A DNA stretch of 64,000 bases. It comes from Tupaia tana. Taxonomy: Eukaryota; Chordata; Mammalia; Scandentia; Tupaiidae. Where the stretch lies: contig JAKSZU010000005.1 of assembly GCA_026018925.1 (NCBI GenBank), forward strand, positions 88,656,886 through 88,720,885, in the 5' to 3' direction. The translations under genes and the position numbers were made by a program. This document shows positions 1 through 12,167 of this stretch, in pieces; within the stretch, counting starts at the first letter, position 1, and the number at the start of each line of letters is the position of its first letter. The notes beneath the pieces were generated by a model, which searched no databases, was not told the origin of the DNA, and worked only from the letters and a program-made list of their open reading frames with translations.

Positions 1-10
1 CGTTGTTAGG

Positions 11-221
11 AGACCAGCAGTTAGCGTAATGGCTATGTCGCTGGATTCCCACATAGTCGACCGCGGTTCGAGTCCTGGATTCGGTGGCTTAAACTCACGC
101 CGGGCGCATGTGTATACGTGCCTAAGATCCCGAGAGGAGAATGGAGGAGAAGGGATTGTGGCGTGGCCATCCCCCCTGGGGGGTGATTTCTCGCTTTCTG
201 TCTCTCTGTCTCTCTTTGTTG
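11..221 (+). mobile_element. tRNA-derived SINE, long type, A58 subfamily, 3'-truncated
   Basis: The tRNA-like head (A box TTAGCGTAATGG, B box GGTTCGAGTCC) is followed by the typical body and the CT-rich segment. The copy stops in the CT-rich part and lacks the usual CCCTATAGCAAAAACCTC end and A tail. TTGTTAGGA occurs just before it and again just after it, so it may be a complete insertion of a truncated copy. The family, seen in more than 20 places here, is a non-autonomous retroposon presumably mobilised by L1. Confidence 0.9.
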
Positions 222-276
222 CATTGTTAGGATCTTAGGAATTGTTGCATGTGCATGTTTCTGTAATAATTTTTTT

Positions 277-512
277 GAGAGGATTTTGCTATAGGGTGCA
301 TGCGCTCACCAGAAAGACAGAGAGAGAGACAGAGAGATAGAAAGAGAGAAATCACCCCCTGGAAGAATGCCCACAGCACAATTCTTTCTCCTCCATTCTC
401 CTCTCGGGATCTTGGGCACGCACGCATGTGTGTCAGGTGTGAGTTTAAGCCACTGGGTCTGGACTTGAACCACAGTCGACATGGGAGTCCAGCAACATAG
501 CCATTACGCCAA
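277..512 (-). mobile_element. tRNA-derived SINE, long type, A58 subfamily
   Basis: A reverse-strand copy, with the T-rich tail at the left and the tRNA head at the right. It is flanked by a perfect 16-bp TSD, CTGTAATAATTTTTTT, at 261-276 and 513-528. It faces the preceding SINE, making an inverted pair 55 bp apart. The B box read on the minus strand is GGTTCAAGTCC and the following bases are CTTAAACTCA, the diagnostic pair of the A58 subfamily. Confidence 0.92.
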
Positions 513-528
513 CTGTAATAATTTTTTT

Positions 529-2286
529 AATGGTAATTATTTAGTTTAGAATTATATTGCTCTTATGAAAGTCAGAAACTGAAATTCAATCATGGCTCAT
601 CATTTCATCAAACATAAAGTTCTACCCAAATCTCATTGCAAGTTTTGTAGGATTATCCACACTGTTCTTTTTAATCAAAAAATTCAGATGCATTACTTTG
701 TGGCTATTTTACTCTTGCTTAGGTTTATTTGAAAAATCTAATTACATGCTAGTTACTTTTTTTACTTACTATTTAATCACAATAGATTCTCAATGAACAG
801 AGACAGACATTTTTTTTAAATAAAGATAGTATAAACCATAAAGTTTAGAGCTTGAAAATATATTTATATTTCAGCAGGTTTTAAGAATTACGTATTATTT
901 TGTAAGTTTTTTATTACTTGAAGGCTATTTGTGAATATATTTGTTCATATTGTACAAAATATAGTAAGCATCCATGTTTGAGCAAGTATGTACATTTCAT
1001 ATGGTTTTCTATTAGATTAATTTTGTCACAGTGAGAAATTAAAGCAATAAGAGATTACTATTGCTGTAGAGAAAATAAAAAGACACCAGCCACCATCACT
1101 ATATCCACCAACAACAGCAAACTGAGCTTCTGTAAATGTCGGGTGCCCCTTTAGCATCCCATAAATTACATAGTCTAGACCATCACACTTCATGAACTAT
1201 GATAATTGACAAAAACATACTCTAATAATCCTGCCAACAAACACAAAAATAAAATCAATATTTTAAACAGGGATAAATACTAATAATGATGACTACTGAA
1301 AAAGAAATCAGTACATTAGAATTTTTCATTACTCTCAAATTTAGAAGTAAAATCAAAAGCTAGTGCCACTCCATCTAAATGAATACCTTAACTAACTTTA
1401 TGAATTCCTTAAGGAACTCTACCAGCCATTTCAGGATTAAGAAGGCAATAATATTCTGGTTGCACAAAAGATATAAAGTGTTATACATTTTCTTTACATT
1501 CAGCTAGAATGCTACTGCTTATCAGCTAAAATATATACTTCTACAAAGCTTTCAAGAATTTTTCTTTTTATCCATTTATCTCTTGCAATTGAAAGAACAA
1601 AAGCTACGCTCTCATACTCTCCTGCATGAGAAATAGCTGGTTTATTTGGTTTGTCAGGGACTTTGAAAGAAGCTGAGCACTTAGAAAGGTAAATAATGGG
1701 CACCTCTCATGAACCTAAGATATCTTGAGAAGCGCATGCTTTTGTTGACTAATGCAGTTCCAAATCTGATGATGAGTGTTCAAAAATCATGGAACATCCC
1801 AGCAATGTTGATTTCAGAAGACAAGTTGTATATTCTGATAACTTTGTCAGCAGCCTTCATTTACTGTGATTTAGTGAGTTCTAAATATATCAAAAGAAAT
1901 ATGAACATTTTTGCTTATAATTATATTAATGCTTTCAAGTCAAAGAAACTAGGTAATATGTAAATAAGATGTTTTTAGTAGACATATTCATGTGACCAGA
2001 GAGAAATAAGTGAATTTATTTACTTTAACTATACCAGATCTTTGACACAGAATAAAGTACTGTAATAGGACACTTTTTATTAAAAAAAAAAAGTTAACAG
2101 TAAACAATGCAGATAAAAATCCCTACCTTAAGAAATTTGGGGAAAATTGATAAAAAAAAATAGCTGTAATGAATCCAACTCATGTCTCATATAATATAGA
2201 TGCTCATGTTTTATTTTTTCAAATCAATTAGTTTGATAACATCAGTAATAATTGAATTGTTTAGGAAAAAAACACGAAGTAATGCT
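529..2286. other. Unique AT-rich stretch, no gene seen
   Basis: No repeat family or exon is recognised. Open frames near 1512-1703 (-) and 1709-1963 (+) are short, have no recognisable domain and no coding-like context. The sequence at 1500-1720 is a little more complex than its surroundings, but I cannot assign it. Confidence 0.5.
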
Positions 2287-2300
2287 AGAAAAAAATTTTT

Positions 2301-2563
2301 TTTTTTTTTTTGGAGAGGTTTTTCGCTATAGGGCGCGTGCGCTCACCAGACAGAGAGAGAGACATAGAGACAGAAAGCGAGAAATCACCCCCCAGGGGGG
2401 ATGGTCACGCCGCAATCCCTTCTCCTCCATTCTCCTCTCAGGATCTTGGGCACGCACGCACACGCGCCCGGCGTGAGTTGTAAGCCACCGGGTCCGAGAC
2501 GCGAACCGCGGTCGACCACGTGGGAGTCCAGCGACATAGCCATTACGCCAACTGCTGGTTCCC
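2301..2563 (-). mobile_element. tRNA-derived SINE, long type, C58 subfamily
   Basis: A near-consensus reverse copy with TSD AGAAAAAAATTTTT at 2287-2300 against AGAAAAAATTTTT at 2564-2576. On the minus strand the B box is GGTTCGCGTCT followed by CTTACAACTC, two marks shared with the copy at 61613-61883. Its many intact CpGs suggest a young insertion. Confidence 0.92.
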
Positions 2564-2642
2564 AGAAAAAATTTTTAAATTATTTCATTATAGTATAAAA
2601 GTCAATTTTAATAAGAAAAAAACCCTAATTCCTAATACATCT

Positions 2643-2905
2643 TTTCTTTTTTTAGGTTTTTACCATAGGATGCATGTGCTCACCAGAGAGAGACAAAAAG
2701 AGGAAAAGCTATAATTCATCCCCTAGGAGAATGCCCATGTTGAAATCCCTTCTCCTGCATTCTCCTCTCAGGATTTTTAGCACACACACATACACACACA
2801 CATGCACCCAGCATTATTTTCAAGTTGCCAAGTCTGGGACTCAAACAGTAGTCAGTAGTCATGTGGGAGCTCAGTGCCTTAATCACCAATCCACCTGCTG
2901 ACCCC
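2643..2905 (-). mobile_element. tRNA-derived SINE, diverged long type
   Basis: A reverse copy with the same order of blocks (TTTTTACCATAGG, polypurine, CCCTTCTCCTGCATTCTCCTCTC, head ending in CACCTGCTGACCCCC) but many substitutions, nearly all CpGs lost, and an ACACAC expansion in the body. It is clearly older than the neighbour ending at 2563. Confidence 0.82.
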
Positions 2906-3435
2906 CTTTATATATATTTGGAGTTTTTACTATTTTCTAGAGTAGAAGCAATGCCACATTATTCAAGGAAAATTTGTACATGAAAATAAATTTTTAAAGA
3001 GGAAGTTAAATGGCATGTAATTTTATGTTCACAGGGAAATTCGTTCCTTTGGTACTCACATTGAAAATCTTCTGTCAACAAAAATAATAAAGTCCCCTTC
3101 ATAATTTCATTCAGGTGCAAAATATGTAATGAGTAAAACACAGAGATATCAGGCAATCAAATGAAAAATCAGTGGTGCCAAGGAAACAAGATATCCACAG
3201 ATTATAAAAAAGTAGAATATTTTGTTAGAAGGAAACAAACTACCTAAGAAACTTCACCTATGAAGACTTTGTAGAGAAACTGAACTTTGACTTAGTATTA
3301 TGATAAAATCAAGTATTTATTTCAGTTTTAACAAACATCTAGTTTAAGGAATCGGCACAAATGAGAGTGAATTTGGATAAATGCAGTATCTGTTTTATTG
3401 AAGACTATCAGTAAACTAAGCATAAGTAAAAAGAG
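2906..3435. other. Unique AT-rich stretch, no gene seen
   Basis: The sequence between a diverged SINE and the first L1. No recognisable repeat or exon; nothing else seen. Confidence 0.5.
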
Positions 3436-3479
3436 ACAGCCAATACAAACAACAAGCAGACAAAGACAGAACTGAAGGA

Positions 3480-5109
3480 AATAATCCCTTTTACCATAGC
3501 CACAAAAAGCATAAGCTACCTAGGATTAAAACTAACCAAGGAAGTTAAAGACCTTTATAAGAAAAACTATGGAAATATTAAAAAATGAAAAAGGACACAA
3601 AAAAGAGGAAGGATATCTCATGTTTCTGGATTGGGAGAAATAATATAATCAAAATGACAATCCTACTCAAATTAATCTACATATTTAATGCAATCCTTTA
3701 TAAAATTACAAGAGACATTCTTCACATATCTAGAAAAGACAATCATAGAATTTGTATGGAATAACAAAAGACTACATATTCCCAAAGCCATCTTGCACAC
3801 GAAAAGTGGAAAAGGCAGCATCTCTCCCTGACCCCAAAATATATTACAAAGTGGTAATAATCAAAACCGTGTGGTATTGGCACAGAAACAGACATGAGAA
3901 CCAATGGAACAGAGTAGAGACCCCAGAAATAAATTCCAAAACACACAGCCAACTGATCTTTGACAAAGGGTTCCAGTCAATCCAGTGGGAAAAGGAAAAT
4001 CTTTTTAACAAATGGTGCCTGAACAACTGGGTTTCCACTTGCAAAATAATGAAACTGAACTCCTATCATCAATAACAAAAATCAACTCAAAGTGGATCAA
4101 AGATCTAAACCTAAGACTGCAAAAGATAAAACTACTGATGGAAAACACTGGGGAAATTTTGGGAGACATTGGGGCAGACAAAGATTTCTTAAGCAAGACC
4201 CCAAAGCACAGGCAATAATCCTCAAAATAGATAGGATTACATCAGATTAAGAAGTTTCTTCACAGCAAAGGACACAGTAATTAGTGTGAATTGACAACCC
4301 TTGGAATGGGAGAGAATTTTTGTTAACTATTCCTCAGATAAGGGACTGATAACCAGAATACACAAGAACTCAAGCAGCTTACCCAGAAGAAAATGATTAA
4401 CTCAATTAAAAGATGGGAAAATGAACTGAATAAACAACTTTCTAAGGAAGACATACAAACATCTAAAAAGCATATAAGAAAATGCTCAGCATCACTCATC
4501 ATAAGGGAGATGCAGATCAAAACCACAATGAGATAATATTTAACCCCAGTCAGAATGGCTAACATTATAAAAACAAAAAATGATAAATGCTGACAGGGAT
4601 ATTGTGAAATGGGAACTCTCCTTCATTGTTGGTGGAAATGTAAATTTGTACAACCACTGTGGAGAACAATATGGAGGTTCCTCAAAGACCTTCAAATAGA
4701 ACTACCATATGATCCAGCAATTCCATTTGTGAATATCTACCCAAAGGACAGGAGAACGCTCCATTGGAAAAGCATTTGCACTATATATATATTATGACAT
4801 TATTTACAATTGCTAAGATATGGAACCACCTCAAATGTCCAGAAACAGATGAATGGATTGAAAAAGTGTGGCACATATACTCCATGGAATACTATTCAAG
4901 CATGAAAAACAACAAGACCTTGGCATTTGATACGAAGTGGACGAATATGGAAGATTTTTTGCTGAGTGAAGCAAATCAGGCTATGAAACAGAGACATTGT
5001 ATGTCTCCATTTTATATATACCGACTGTCTACAGCAAGTCAGCCTATGAAACAGACATTGTATTCTCCATTTAACATATACCAACTGTCTACATTCTATG
5101 GTAGGTCAT
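3480..5109 (+). pseudogene. L1 ORF2 C-terminal remnant
   Basis: Translated blocks in shifting frames match the L1 ORF2 protein downstream of the catalytic core: a block with WYWHRN and LIFDKGFQSIQW (3752-4075), then the Cys-rich C-terminal part with GTLLHCWWKCKFVQPLW (from 4609), then IYPKDRRT, FTIAKIWN and MEYYSSMKNNK (to about 4920). Frameshifts and stops separate the blocks, so no functional protein can be made. The last part, 4974-5096, is a tandem duplication of about 62 bp. Confidence 0.88.
4974..5096 (+). repeat. Two-unit tandem duplication at the end of L1 ORF2
   Basis: The two units, about 4974-5035 and 5036-5096, share CAGSCTATGAAACAG, GACATTGTAT, TCTCCATTT and ACCRACTGTCTACA. The other L1 in the window has only one such unit at the matching place (about 34235-34300). 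Confidence 0.8.
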
Positions 5110-5402
5110 AAAAGCATTGAAAATTGTTATGGCCACTGGGGACAAAGTGGAAGGAGAGTGGGAGAGGGGAAGCTTGCAGGAAGAGAAATTTGGGAAAAAA
5201 TGAAGAAGTAAGACATTTGTGGGACCCAGATATGGTTTGTTGCCTGTTGATGATGTCATGTATAGTGCTGTCAACTTGCCTGCTGTGTGGCATATATTAT
5301 GCTAGGAAAAATCTCTTTACAAACTAAATGATGTATAACTATTGAATGTATAAATAATAATAAACAATAATAATAAAAAGAAACAGCTGAAAATTAAAAA
5401 AA

Positions 5403-5966
5403 GACACCGCAGACTGGCTAAGCTTTCTTAATTAACTAACATGACATTTGAGGATTTATGTAACACTATATTTTTTCAAAGTTTTTTAATGTAATTATCC
5501 ATAAAAGATTCATAGTTATTACAAAAATTATTTGTCTTATTGATCTATCTAAGTTTGTTTTCATTTTATCCTTTATTTTATTGAATATTGACAATTATAC
5601 TTCTGCATATAAATGGATTAAAAAGTGATGCACTATGTATACAGAGTAGAATTATTGATTCAAGCTAATTAATGTATTTTTTACCTCAAATGCTTATCAT
5701 TTGTTTCTCTTTTCTAACTGAAACAAAAATATTTATAATTACTCAATCTAGCCATTAGTAAATAAGAATTTTTTTAGAGCTCACATAGTTCCCAGTGAGG
5801 GTAAGTTCCAGTTTAAAAAGCTTATATATTTGTTTGAAAGTCTAAAGGCCATGGAGATGAAGATTATGAATGATACATAAATTATTCTATAATATGTAGT
5901 ATGCTCAGAAAAATAAAAGATATGCTTAATCTACATAGCAGGTATTTGTGATTTTGTTCTGAGTAT
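5403..5966. other. Unique AT-rich stretch
   Basis: The right flank of the L1. No gene, repeat family or motif recognised. Confidence 0.5.
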
Positions 5967-5982
5967 AAAGATAGACTATGGC

Positions 5983-6248
5983 GGGAACCAGCAGTTAGCA
6001 TAATGGCTATGTCGCTGGACTCCCACGTAGTCGACTGCGGTTCGCGTCCCAGACCCGGTGGCTTGAAACTCACGCCGGGCGCATGTGCGTGCGTGCCCAA
6101 GATCCCAAGAGGGGAATGGAGGAGAAGGGATTGTGGCGTGACCATCCCCCCTGGGGGATGATTTCTCGTTTTCTGTCTCTATGTCTCTCTCTGTCTGTCT
6201 GTCGAGTGCATGCGTCCTATAGTGAAAAACTCTCAAAAAAAAAAAAAA
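5983..6248 (+). mobile_element. tRNA-derived SINE, long type, C58 subfamily
   Basis: A full-length forward copy with an A tail. It has a perfect 16-bp TSD, AAAGATAGACTATGGC, at 5967-5982 and 6249-6264. The B box is GGTTCGCGTCC and the body has CTTGAAACTCACGCC. The perfect TSD points to recent insertion. Confidence 0.94.
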
Positions 6249-6264
6249 AAAGATAGACTATGGC

Positions 6265-6425
6265 TTCATTTTGTAAACATGAGCTTGTTGCAGAATGACC
6301 AATATGTTAGAGAGTAATTTGAGCATAATGGATATTTTGGGTTTGCTTATGCATGATTTTATCCATGAGAAACATTAGATAAATGCAAACAACTATACCT
6401 AAATGAGAAAGGCATGTGAGAACAT

Positions 6426-6459
<34 letters not shown>

Positions 6460-6845
6460 TCGCACACAAATCACACATCTGCCCTTAAAGTACATGGAAG
6501 CTAGTTGAGTTTGATATATTCTATTTCTTAAAAACTTTCCTTCCCCTACTTCGCAAACAAATAAACAAACAACAACAACGAAAACACAAACTGCAACTGT
6601 CCAAATGCCCAACCCATTAGTAAACTTTGGATCTTTTTTAGAATAAAGTGCTATTTTAATATTTATCTAGCTCTTAATCATCAAATATGTGTATAAAAGT
6701 ATGCTAGCACCTTTATTAAGTTCTTTATGGGACTTGTGTCACTGGGGAAGTTTGAATTGTTTTTCCCAACCCACTTTTCCCTTAAGTGCTATAGATTTAC
6801 TGCACATCTTTTTACAGTGTAGTGCTATTTATAAATGTATAGGAT
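6265..6845. other. Unique stretch with a CA microsatellite
   Basis: A (CA)n run lies at about 6426-6458. The frame over 6307-6612 (-) is a shadow of this run. No gene seen. Confidence 0.55.
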
Positions 6846-6848
6846 ATG

Positions 6849-6962
6849 GAACCAGTAGATGGCCTAGAGGTTATGCCCTGAACTCCCACACAGTTGACTG
6901 CAGCTCCAGTGGTGGAGCCAGTGGCTTAAAAGTAGCACCAGGCATGAACACACATACATGTT
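6849..6962 (+). mobile_element. SINE fragment, head only
   Basis: A diverged tRNA-like head (GGAACCAGTAGATGGCCTAG, then CTGAACTCCCACACAGTTGA) and the start of the body (GTGGCTTAAAAGTAGCACC). It ends abruptly without body, CT segment or tail. Confidence 0.75.
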
Positions 6963-6964
6963 GA

Positions 6965-8525
6965 ATAGTAAAGAATTATACTGGATTTGGCCAAAGATTA
7001 TGTCAATTACAAAATTGAAGACATTCTTAGCAAAGTATACTGAGACAAACTACATGATATTTTAAGTTTTACAGTAAAATGTATTTATTTTTTTCTGAAA
7101 ACATAAAATAAATCAAGAAAAAGTGAGCATACCCTTTCAGTGGTAGAATAAACTACTTGATAGGCCAACTCAAGAAATATATTCTCTAGGCATTATTAAG
7201 TTTATTGTTAAATTGTATAAAATTATTTGATATGGAGTCAAATATATGGTAAAAATATATTATTTCATTGGCCTGAAGGACATTACAGTTTGTATTCTAA
7301 AGCTCTATTCCTCAATCTTAATCTAACAATGTTTTTCTACCTATAAAAACCCAGTTAGAGAAATGTCTTTGAAATCTATTTTTCTCTCAATTTATAATTG
7401 GTTGAATTAAGTATTTGGTAAATGCTTGTTTTAAATTTTATAATATTAATATTATAGTCATATGTTTAACTTTTGAACATTAAACTTTTATGAGTATTCG
7501 TATTTTCTTCTCTAGAGAACAACATCTGTTCAAGGTTTAAGGTAGAAAAGAAAATGTTTAGGCAATGATCTCATCTCTAACAAGGTACAATGCCCTTTAA
7601 GATCCCAATAGTGTGCTAATTTGGCACCAGAACACTTTCTAGTTAAAGACATACAGCTACTTAGACCATGTACCTCTGGGCAATAGTCTTAAAACAGAAA
7701 GCCAGGAAGAGCACACAGTAATGATAGTATATTATCCATTTCACAAAGGAAACCATTTTCTTATAATTTAGAAGAATATGATTTGGTTGTGTCTTAAGTG
7801 GATTCACAGATGGTCTGTAGAGAATGTGCTACATTGCAGGATTTGCCCATGTAAGCCGAGAACATGGTTTAGTCAGTTATTGCATGAGGGTAGTTATTCA
7901 TTTCCAAATCTCTGCTATTCCCTTTACCTTTGAAGGTTCCTATTCCTGCTAATTACCTCTTGAGCAGCGTTATCATTCACAAGACCACAGTCTAGTCTAA
8001 CAGGTGCAGGGGCTCCTTCTGGTTAGCTCTTACAACTTTACTTGATGTGTTTCATGGTTTTTTCTTTGTTTGTTTGTTTGTTTTGTTTTGTTTGGGATGC
8101 TATAATACTTGTAATATGTTCTTTCCATTTCCTTTCTTTCTTCATTCCTTAGAAGGATGCTAAATACCAAAAACAGATAGATGAAAATATTTGAACTGGG
8201 AATCAGGAAAAGAAATCATCTCAGTCTGTAAGAAAATCAATAACTTAATGTCTATAAATGATGTTAACAAATGTGTATCTGCACTGAAAATATGTTGAGT
8301 GTTATAATTATAATGTCAGGCATGTCACAACCTTCGTCCTCAAAGAAAGTATCAGTAAAACGATGCACCTTAGTTTTCTTTAATTTTGTTTTATTCCTAA
8401 TGGACTCATGTGATTGTTGTTTTGCCTAAATGATCACTTATCACCAAATTTAGTAATAATAATAAATTTAAATTTACTTTCTTGACAAATTATGGGCCTA
8501 GGATCATAAGACTGACTCTTTTGCT
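6965..8525. other. Unique stretch, no gene seen
   Basis: AT-rich in 6965-7500, more complex in 7500-8050, with a TTTG run near 8065-8090. I recognise no exon, splice pair or known repeat. Confidence 0.45.
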
Positions 8526-8527
8526 TG

Positions 8528-8534
8528 TTTATTT

Positions 8535-8582
<48 letters not shown>

Positions 8583-8803
8583 TGTTAGGGCGCATAAGCT
8601 TGCAGGAGAAAGAGAGATGAAAAGTGAGAAATCACTCCCTGAGGTGTTCACACTACAATCTCTCTCCTCCATTCTCTGTTCAGAATTTTAGATATGCATG
8701 CATATGTGCTTCATGTGACGTTCAAGCAACTGGGTCCTGGACTTGAACCACAGTCAGTCATGTGGGAATCCAGCATTTGAATCACCGCACCACCTGCTGG
8801 CCT
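8528..8803 (-). mobile_element. tRNA-derived SINE, diverged, with (TTTA)n tail
   Basis: A reverse copy whose tail has become a (TTTA)n array at 8528-8582. Body blocks GAGAAATCACTCCCTGAGG and TCTCCTCCATTCTC, and the head end CACCTGCTGGCC, are visible. CpGs are mostly lost. Confidence 0.85.
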
Positions 8804-10200
8804 GTATAGAACTTTTTAAATTATTTCAATGATAGCAATATATTGTTAAGATTAGTTAACATATAACATGTGTTTAAAAGAATCCATATTAAATTAGGAA
8901 TAAATATAATTTAAATAAAATTGAAAAAAATTGAATATTTATAATTATGTGTTTCTACTATTAAGAAGATATATGAAGGAATACTTATGATTAGAAGCCT
9001 TTAAAATTAATTATTTGTAGTAAGGAAACAAAAAATTTCATGTTAAATATATCAATGTTCAATTATATTTAAAAATAAAAGGAGTCAGTTTTTCTTTTGA
9101 GCATTTTCGCTTTACCTCAGTGTTTTGTGTGCTGCAAAGCACCATGCAATAGATTACTAGTGACATGTTATAATGTCAGACCCATAAAAGATTCTTATAT
9201 CTATGGTATTTCTATAACTTTGCAACATATGCCTAAATATAGTAGCTTTTAATTTATGTTATAATATTAGCATCATTTTAAGTGCACACTGCCACATATT
9301 AAAGATTATTTTTGACTTTGGGACTATCTTGGTGTAAAAGAATCTAGGTACAAGAATTTAGAACTTTACATCAGAAAAATGAATGAATTGCAATCTGATG
9401 ACTATCCTGATGTGTGCTAGGAAACAGATTGTTAAAGGAGTATGTGCATCAGAGTTAAGTAACTCAATCCTACGAAGATCTTTTCCAGTACATTGAAAAG
9501 TGTTTCCTAAACTATAAAAATGCCAGACAAGAAAAAGGGGAAACTCCCGCAAGTAGGCCACAGCACAGAAACCCAAAGGTAAAAGACATTTATTTGCATA
9601 GTCTGTAACATTATCAGAACTCTATTTTAACTGTTTGTTTTAATCCACATTCCAAACTTCTATCACTTGAATAAATGCCAAAACTCTCTTATTAAACTGG
9701 ACTTATTTAATTTCTTCAACATCCTCTGAGTTTAAAAACGGTACAGAACGACCTGTGAGAGATTGATGTTTTGCAGAGTTTTATCAATTTTATAATTTAA
9801 TCTTGAAATAAAAAAATCTAGTTGTTAAAACATTCCTTAACTAGTATTTTGTATTCAAAACTTGTAAAATAAAAGTAATCTAGACAAGATAGATGCAGTC
9901 TTAGAATTTTAAATGTTAATGGTATTAAATTTGGTACATTATACACCAAGGTCTTGAAAATTCCTCTGACTAGTCCAGACCTATATAAAATATTGAAGCC
10001 ATGGGATTGTCTGCAGACCAAAAGGTCATGTTTGTGTGCTTGCTTTGTGAAGGCAGTTAAGTCCTCATATTTACTCAGACTGTACGAAATGATTTTACTA
10101 TTCAATTATAATTCACTATACCTCATAAAATAGACCTTCTATCTGTTTTTCTTTTGCCTATCAGTGAAAAAGTCTAGGTAGGTATTTTTATTAAAGAACT
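8804..10200. other. Unique AT-rich stretch, no gene seen
   Basis: No recognised repeat. The frames 9358-9576 and 9818-10105 (-) show no domain and look random. Confidence 0.45.
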
Positions 10201-10470
10201 TTTTTTTTCTTTTATCTTTTTTAGGTTTTTGCCATAGGGTGTGTGAGCTCTCCAGAGAAAGACATAAAGAGGGAAAGTGAATGAAAAATCCCCCTCCACT
10301 TCAGGGGGTATGGCCACAACACAATCTCTTCTCCTTCATTCTCCTCTCAGGATTTAGGGCATGCACATGCATATGCCCATTGTGATTCTCAAGCTGTCAG
10401 GTGCAGGACTCAAACAGCAGTCGGCCAAGTGAGACTCCAGTATTTTAACCACCATGACACCTGGGGCCCT
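10201..10470 (-). mobile_element. tRNA-derived SINE, diverged long type
   Basis: A reverse copy: T-rich tail, TTTTTGCCATAGGGTGTGTG, a shortened polypurine block, CTTCTCCTTCATTCTCCTCTC, and the head end TTTTAACCACCATGACACC. An old copy. Confidence 0.83.
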
Positions 10471-11640
10471 CTAGGCAGATTTCTAGCAAATGTGGGCAAT
10501 ATGTTTGAATGATCTCCTTTAAATGTGCAAGTGTGTGTGTGGGGAGGGGTGTGGGGGGACATTCCAGAAAGACTTAAATCAGATGGTCAGAGTGTCAGAT
10601 GGTCAGAAAATTCGTAATATGCATTAACAGTAAGTGGGGGGGAAAAAACTTTAGTTTTATAATATGAACTTTATATGAAAAGAAACAAGCACAAATCTCT
10701 CTAGATTGCATGTACTGATTTTACAGCTCTTCTCACATAAGTAACTATAAGGTGGCATTTTTCGAGGGTCACAGTACCAGAGATTTATAAATTTACCATT
10801 GGTTCCCTATAGGCTATCCTAGAGGAGGAGGTTCCTAGTTTGTTTAAATGAGAAGGAAATTAAAATTATTGATTCCCTTGAAGAGAAATATAATAATTCA
10901 GTTGAAACAAATCTGGAAGTAATTAAAGGTAAAAATGCTGCTACATTTTATCGTCAAATGACACATCATAGGACTCGCCTCATCTATTTCGTTTTAAAGT
11001 ATGAAGAAAAGTAAAAAATTAAGATAGTTATCTACAGTGTTAATGCTATTTTGTAATTCTGTAATGGAGACCCATTGTGATTCAAATTTATCTTAGAAAA
11101 GAATATCTGAAATTTGGCAAAGATTCACTCTCTTTTTTCTTTTAAATATGTATTGTTAGGAAGGCATTTTGCACACAGGTGAAACTTATCTCTAGTTTAT
11201 TGACACTTATGTACATCAAGCAGAACGTTGGCTTGGATGAACAGAACCACAAATAAGACGCCCAGCTTGATTTAAACTGCTGTAATAGTGATGTTACTGG
11301 CAAGGCATGGTCTGCATGCTGTGTTGAGTCAGATGCCAGGGACACTCCGTGGCAGAATGGCTTCTATTTTAGATGCTAGCTATCTCTTTAATTATAAAAT
11401 GGCATCTGCACTGTAACAGAATCTGCAATGAATTTGTGTTTCAAAAACCTAGATCTCAGCAGGAATGCTGAAAGACACCGGTTATTAGATAGTAGGTAAA
11501 TCGTATCATTTTTTGATTCTGACTTCACCTGTGTAAAATGGCTTATTAATACCTACTATGCTGAAACACTGCTGAAATAATTCAATAAAATAAGTATAGA
11601 AAAGCATACCAAAAAAAAATGAAAAATGCTATCTGCTCTC
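10471..11640. other. Unique stretch, no gene seen
   Basis: Mixed-composition sequence with a short GT/G-rich patch near 10528-10558. No repeat family or exon recognised. Confidence 0.45.
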
Positions 11641-11689
11641 ATCGCAAACCAGTTCTGTGCATAATGTTCTCCAATCATACCAACCTTCT

Positions 11690-11942
11690 TACTGTTTGTT
11701 GAGTATCCCAGGCCATCTACAGCAAGGTTTTGGCACTTACTTTTTCTTCCATTTGAATGAATTTTTATCCTCTAGGTCTTTACTACGAAGTCCTCTTAAT
11801 GCTGCCTTTTGGGTCACTTCCTCTAAGATTGCACCCAGTCTTATCATATCCCACCCTCAAGCAGATTCCTAATGTATTGTTCATGCTTCAGTTTTATATT
11901 TGACATTTGCTACTCTTTAATGTACTAAAGTAATGTATGTAT

Positions 11943-11985
<43 letters not shown>

Positions 11986-12060
11986 TACACCCTCTCCCCT
12001 ACTTAAATCTGAACACCATGAAATAGTGAATGTTGTATATATGTTGGTAGTCAGATCTTG
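11690..12060 (+). mobile_element. L2-like old LINE fragment with (ATTT)n
   Basis: The order of blocks (GGTCACTTCC, CCCACCCTCAAGCAG, CTTCAGTTTTATATTTG, then CTGAACACCATGAAATAG) resembles the 3' end of L2 elements, interrupted by an (ATTT)n array at 11937-11987. The assignment is from memory of the family pattern and is tentative. Confidence 0.45.
11937..11987. repeat. (ATTT)n microsatellite
   Basis: Twelve or so tandem ATTT units, nearly perfect. Confidence 0.95.
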
Positions 12061-12167
12061 GATCTCTGAGCAGAGCCAGTGAGATACTAAGAGTTGGATA
12101 TTTTATTTAGAAATGAATAAGTGTTATAGGTATGTTAATTTTCCTATTATTAAAAGTATAAGAAAGT

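Larger units (their letters stand above)
3436..5400 (+). mobile_element. 5'-truncated L1 (ORF2 3' half plus 3' UTR)
   Basis: Homology to the second L1 of this window begins in the ORF2 reverse-transcriptase C-terminal region and runs to a 3' UTR containing a G-rich polypurine stretch (about 5135-5215) and an A-rich tail with AATAAA-like repeats. The 5' truncation is typical of L1 insertion. The flanks AAAAAGAGACAGCC (near 3429) and AAAAAGACACC (near 5397) may be a decayed TSD. Compared with the L1 at 30022-34583 the 3' UTR is quite different, suggesting another L1 subfamily. Confidence 0.9.

Noticed and set aside
1709..1963. 84-codon frame as an exon
   Set aside because: AT-rich, no domain, no clear splice sites or codon pattern.
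6426..6458. Coding Cys/Val-rich protein at 6307-6612 (-)
   Set aside because: The Cys/Val stretch is just the translated CA microsatellite.
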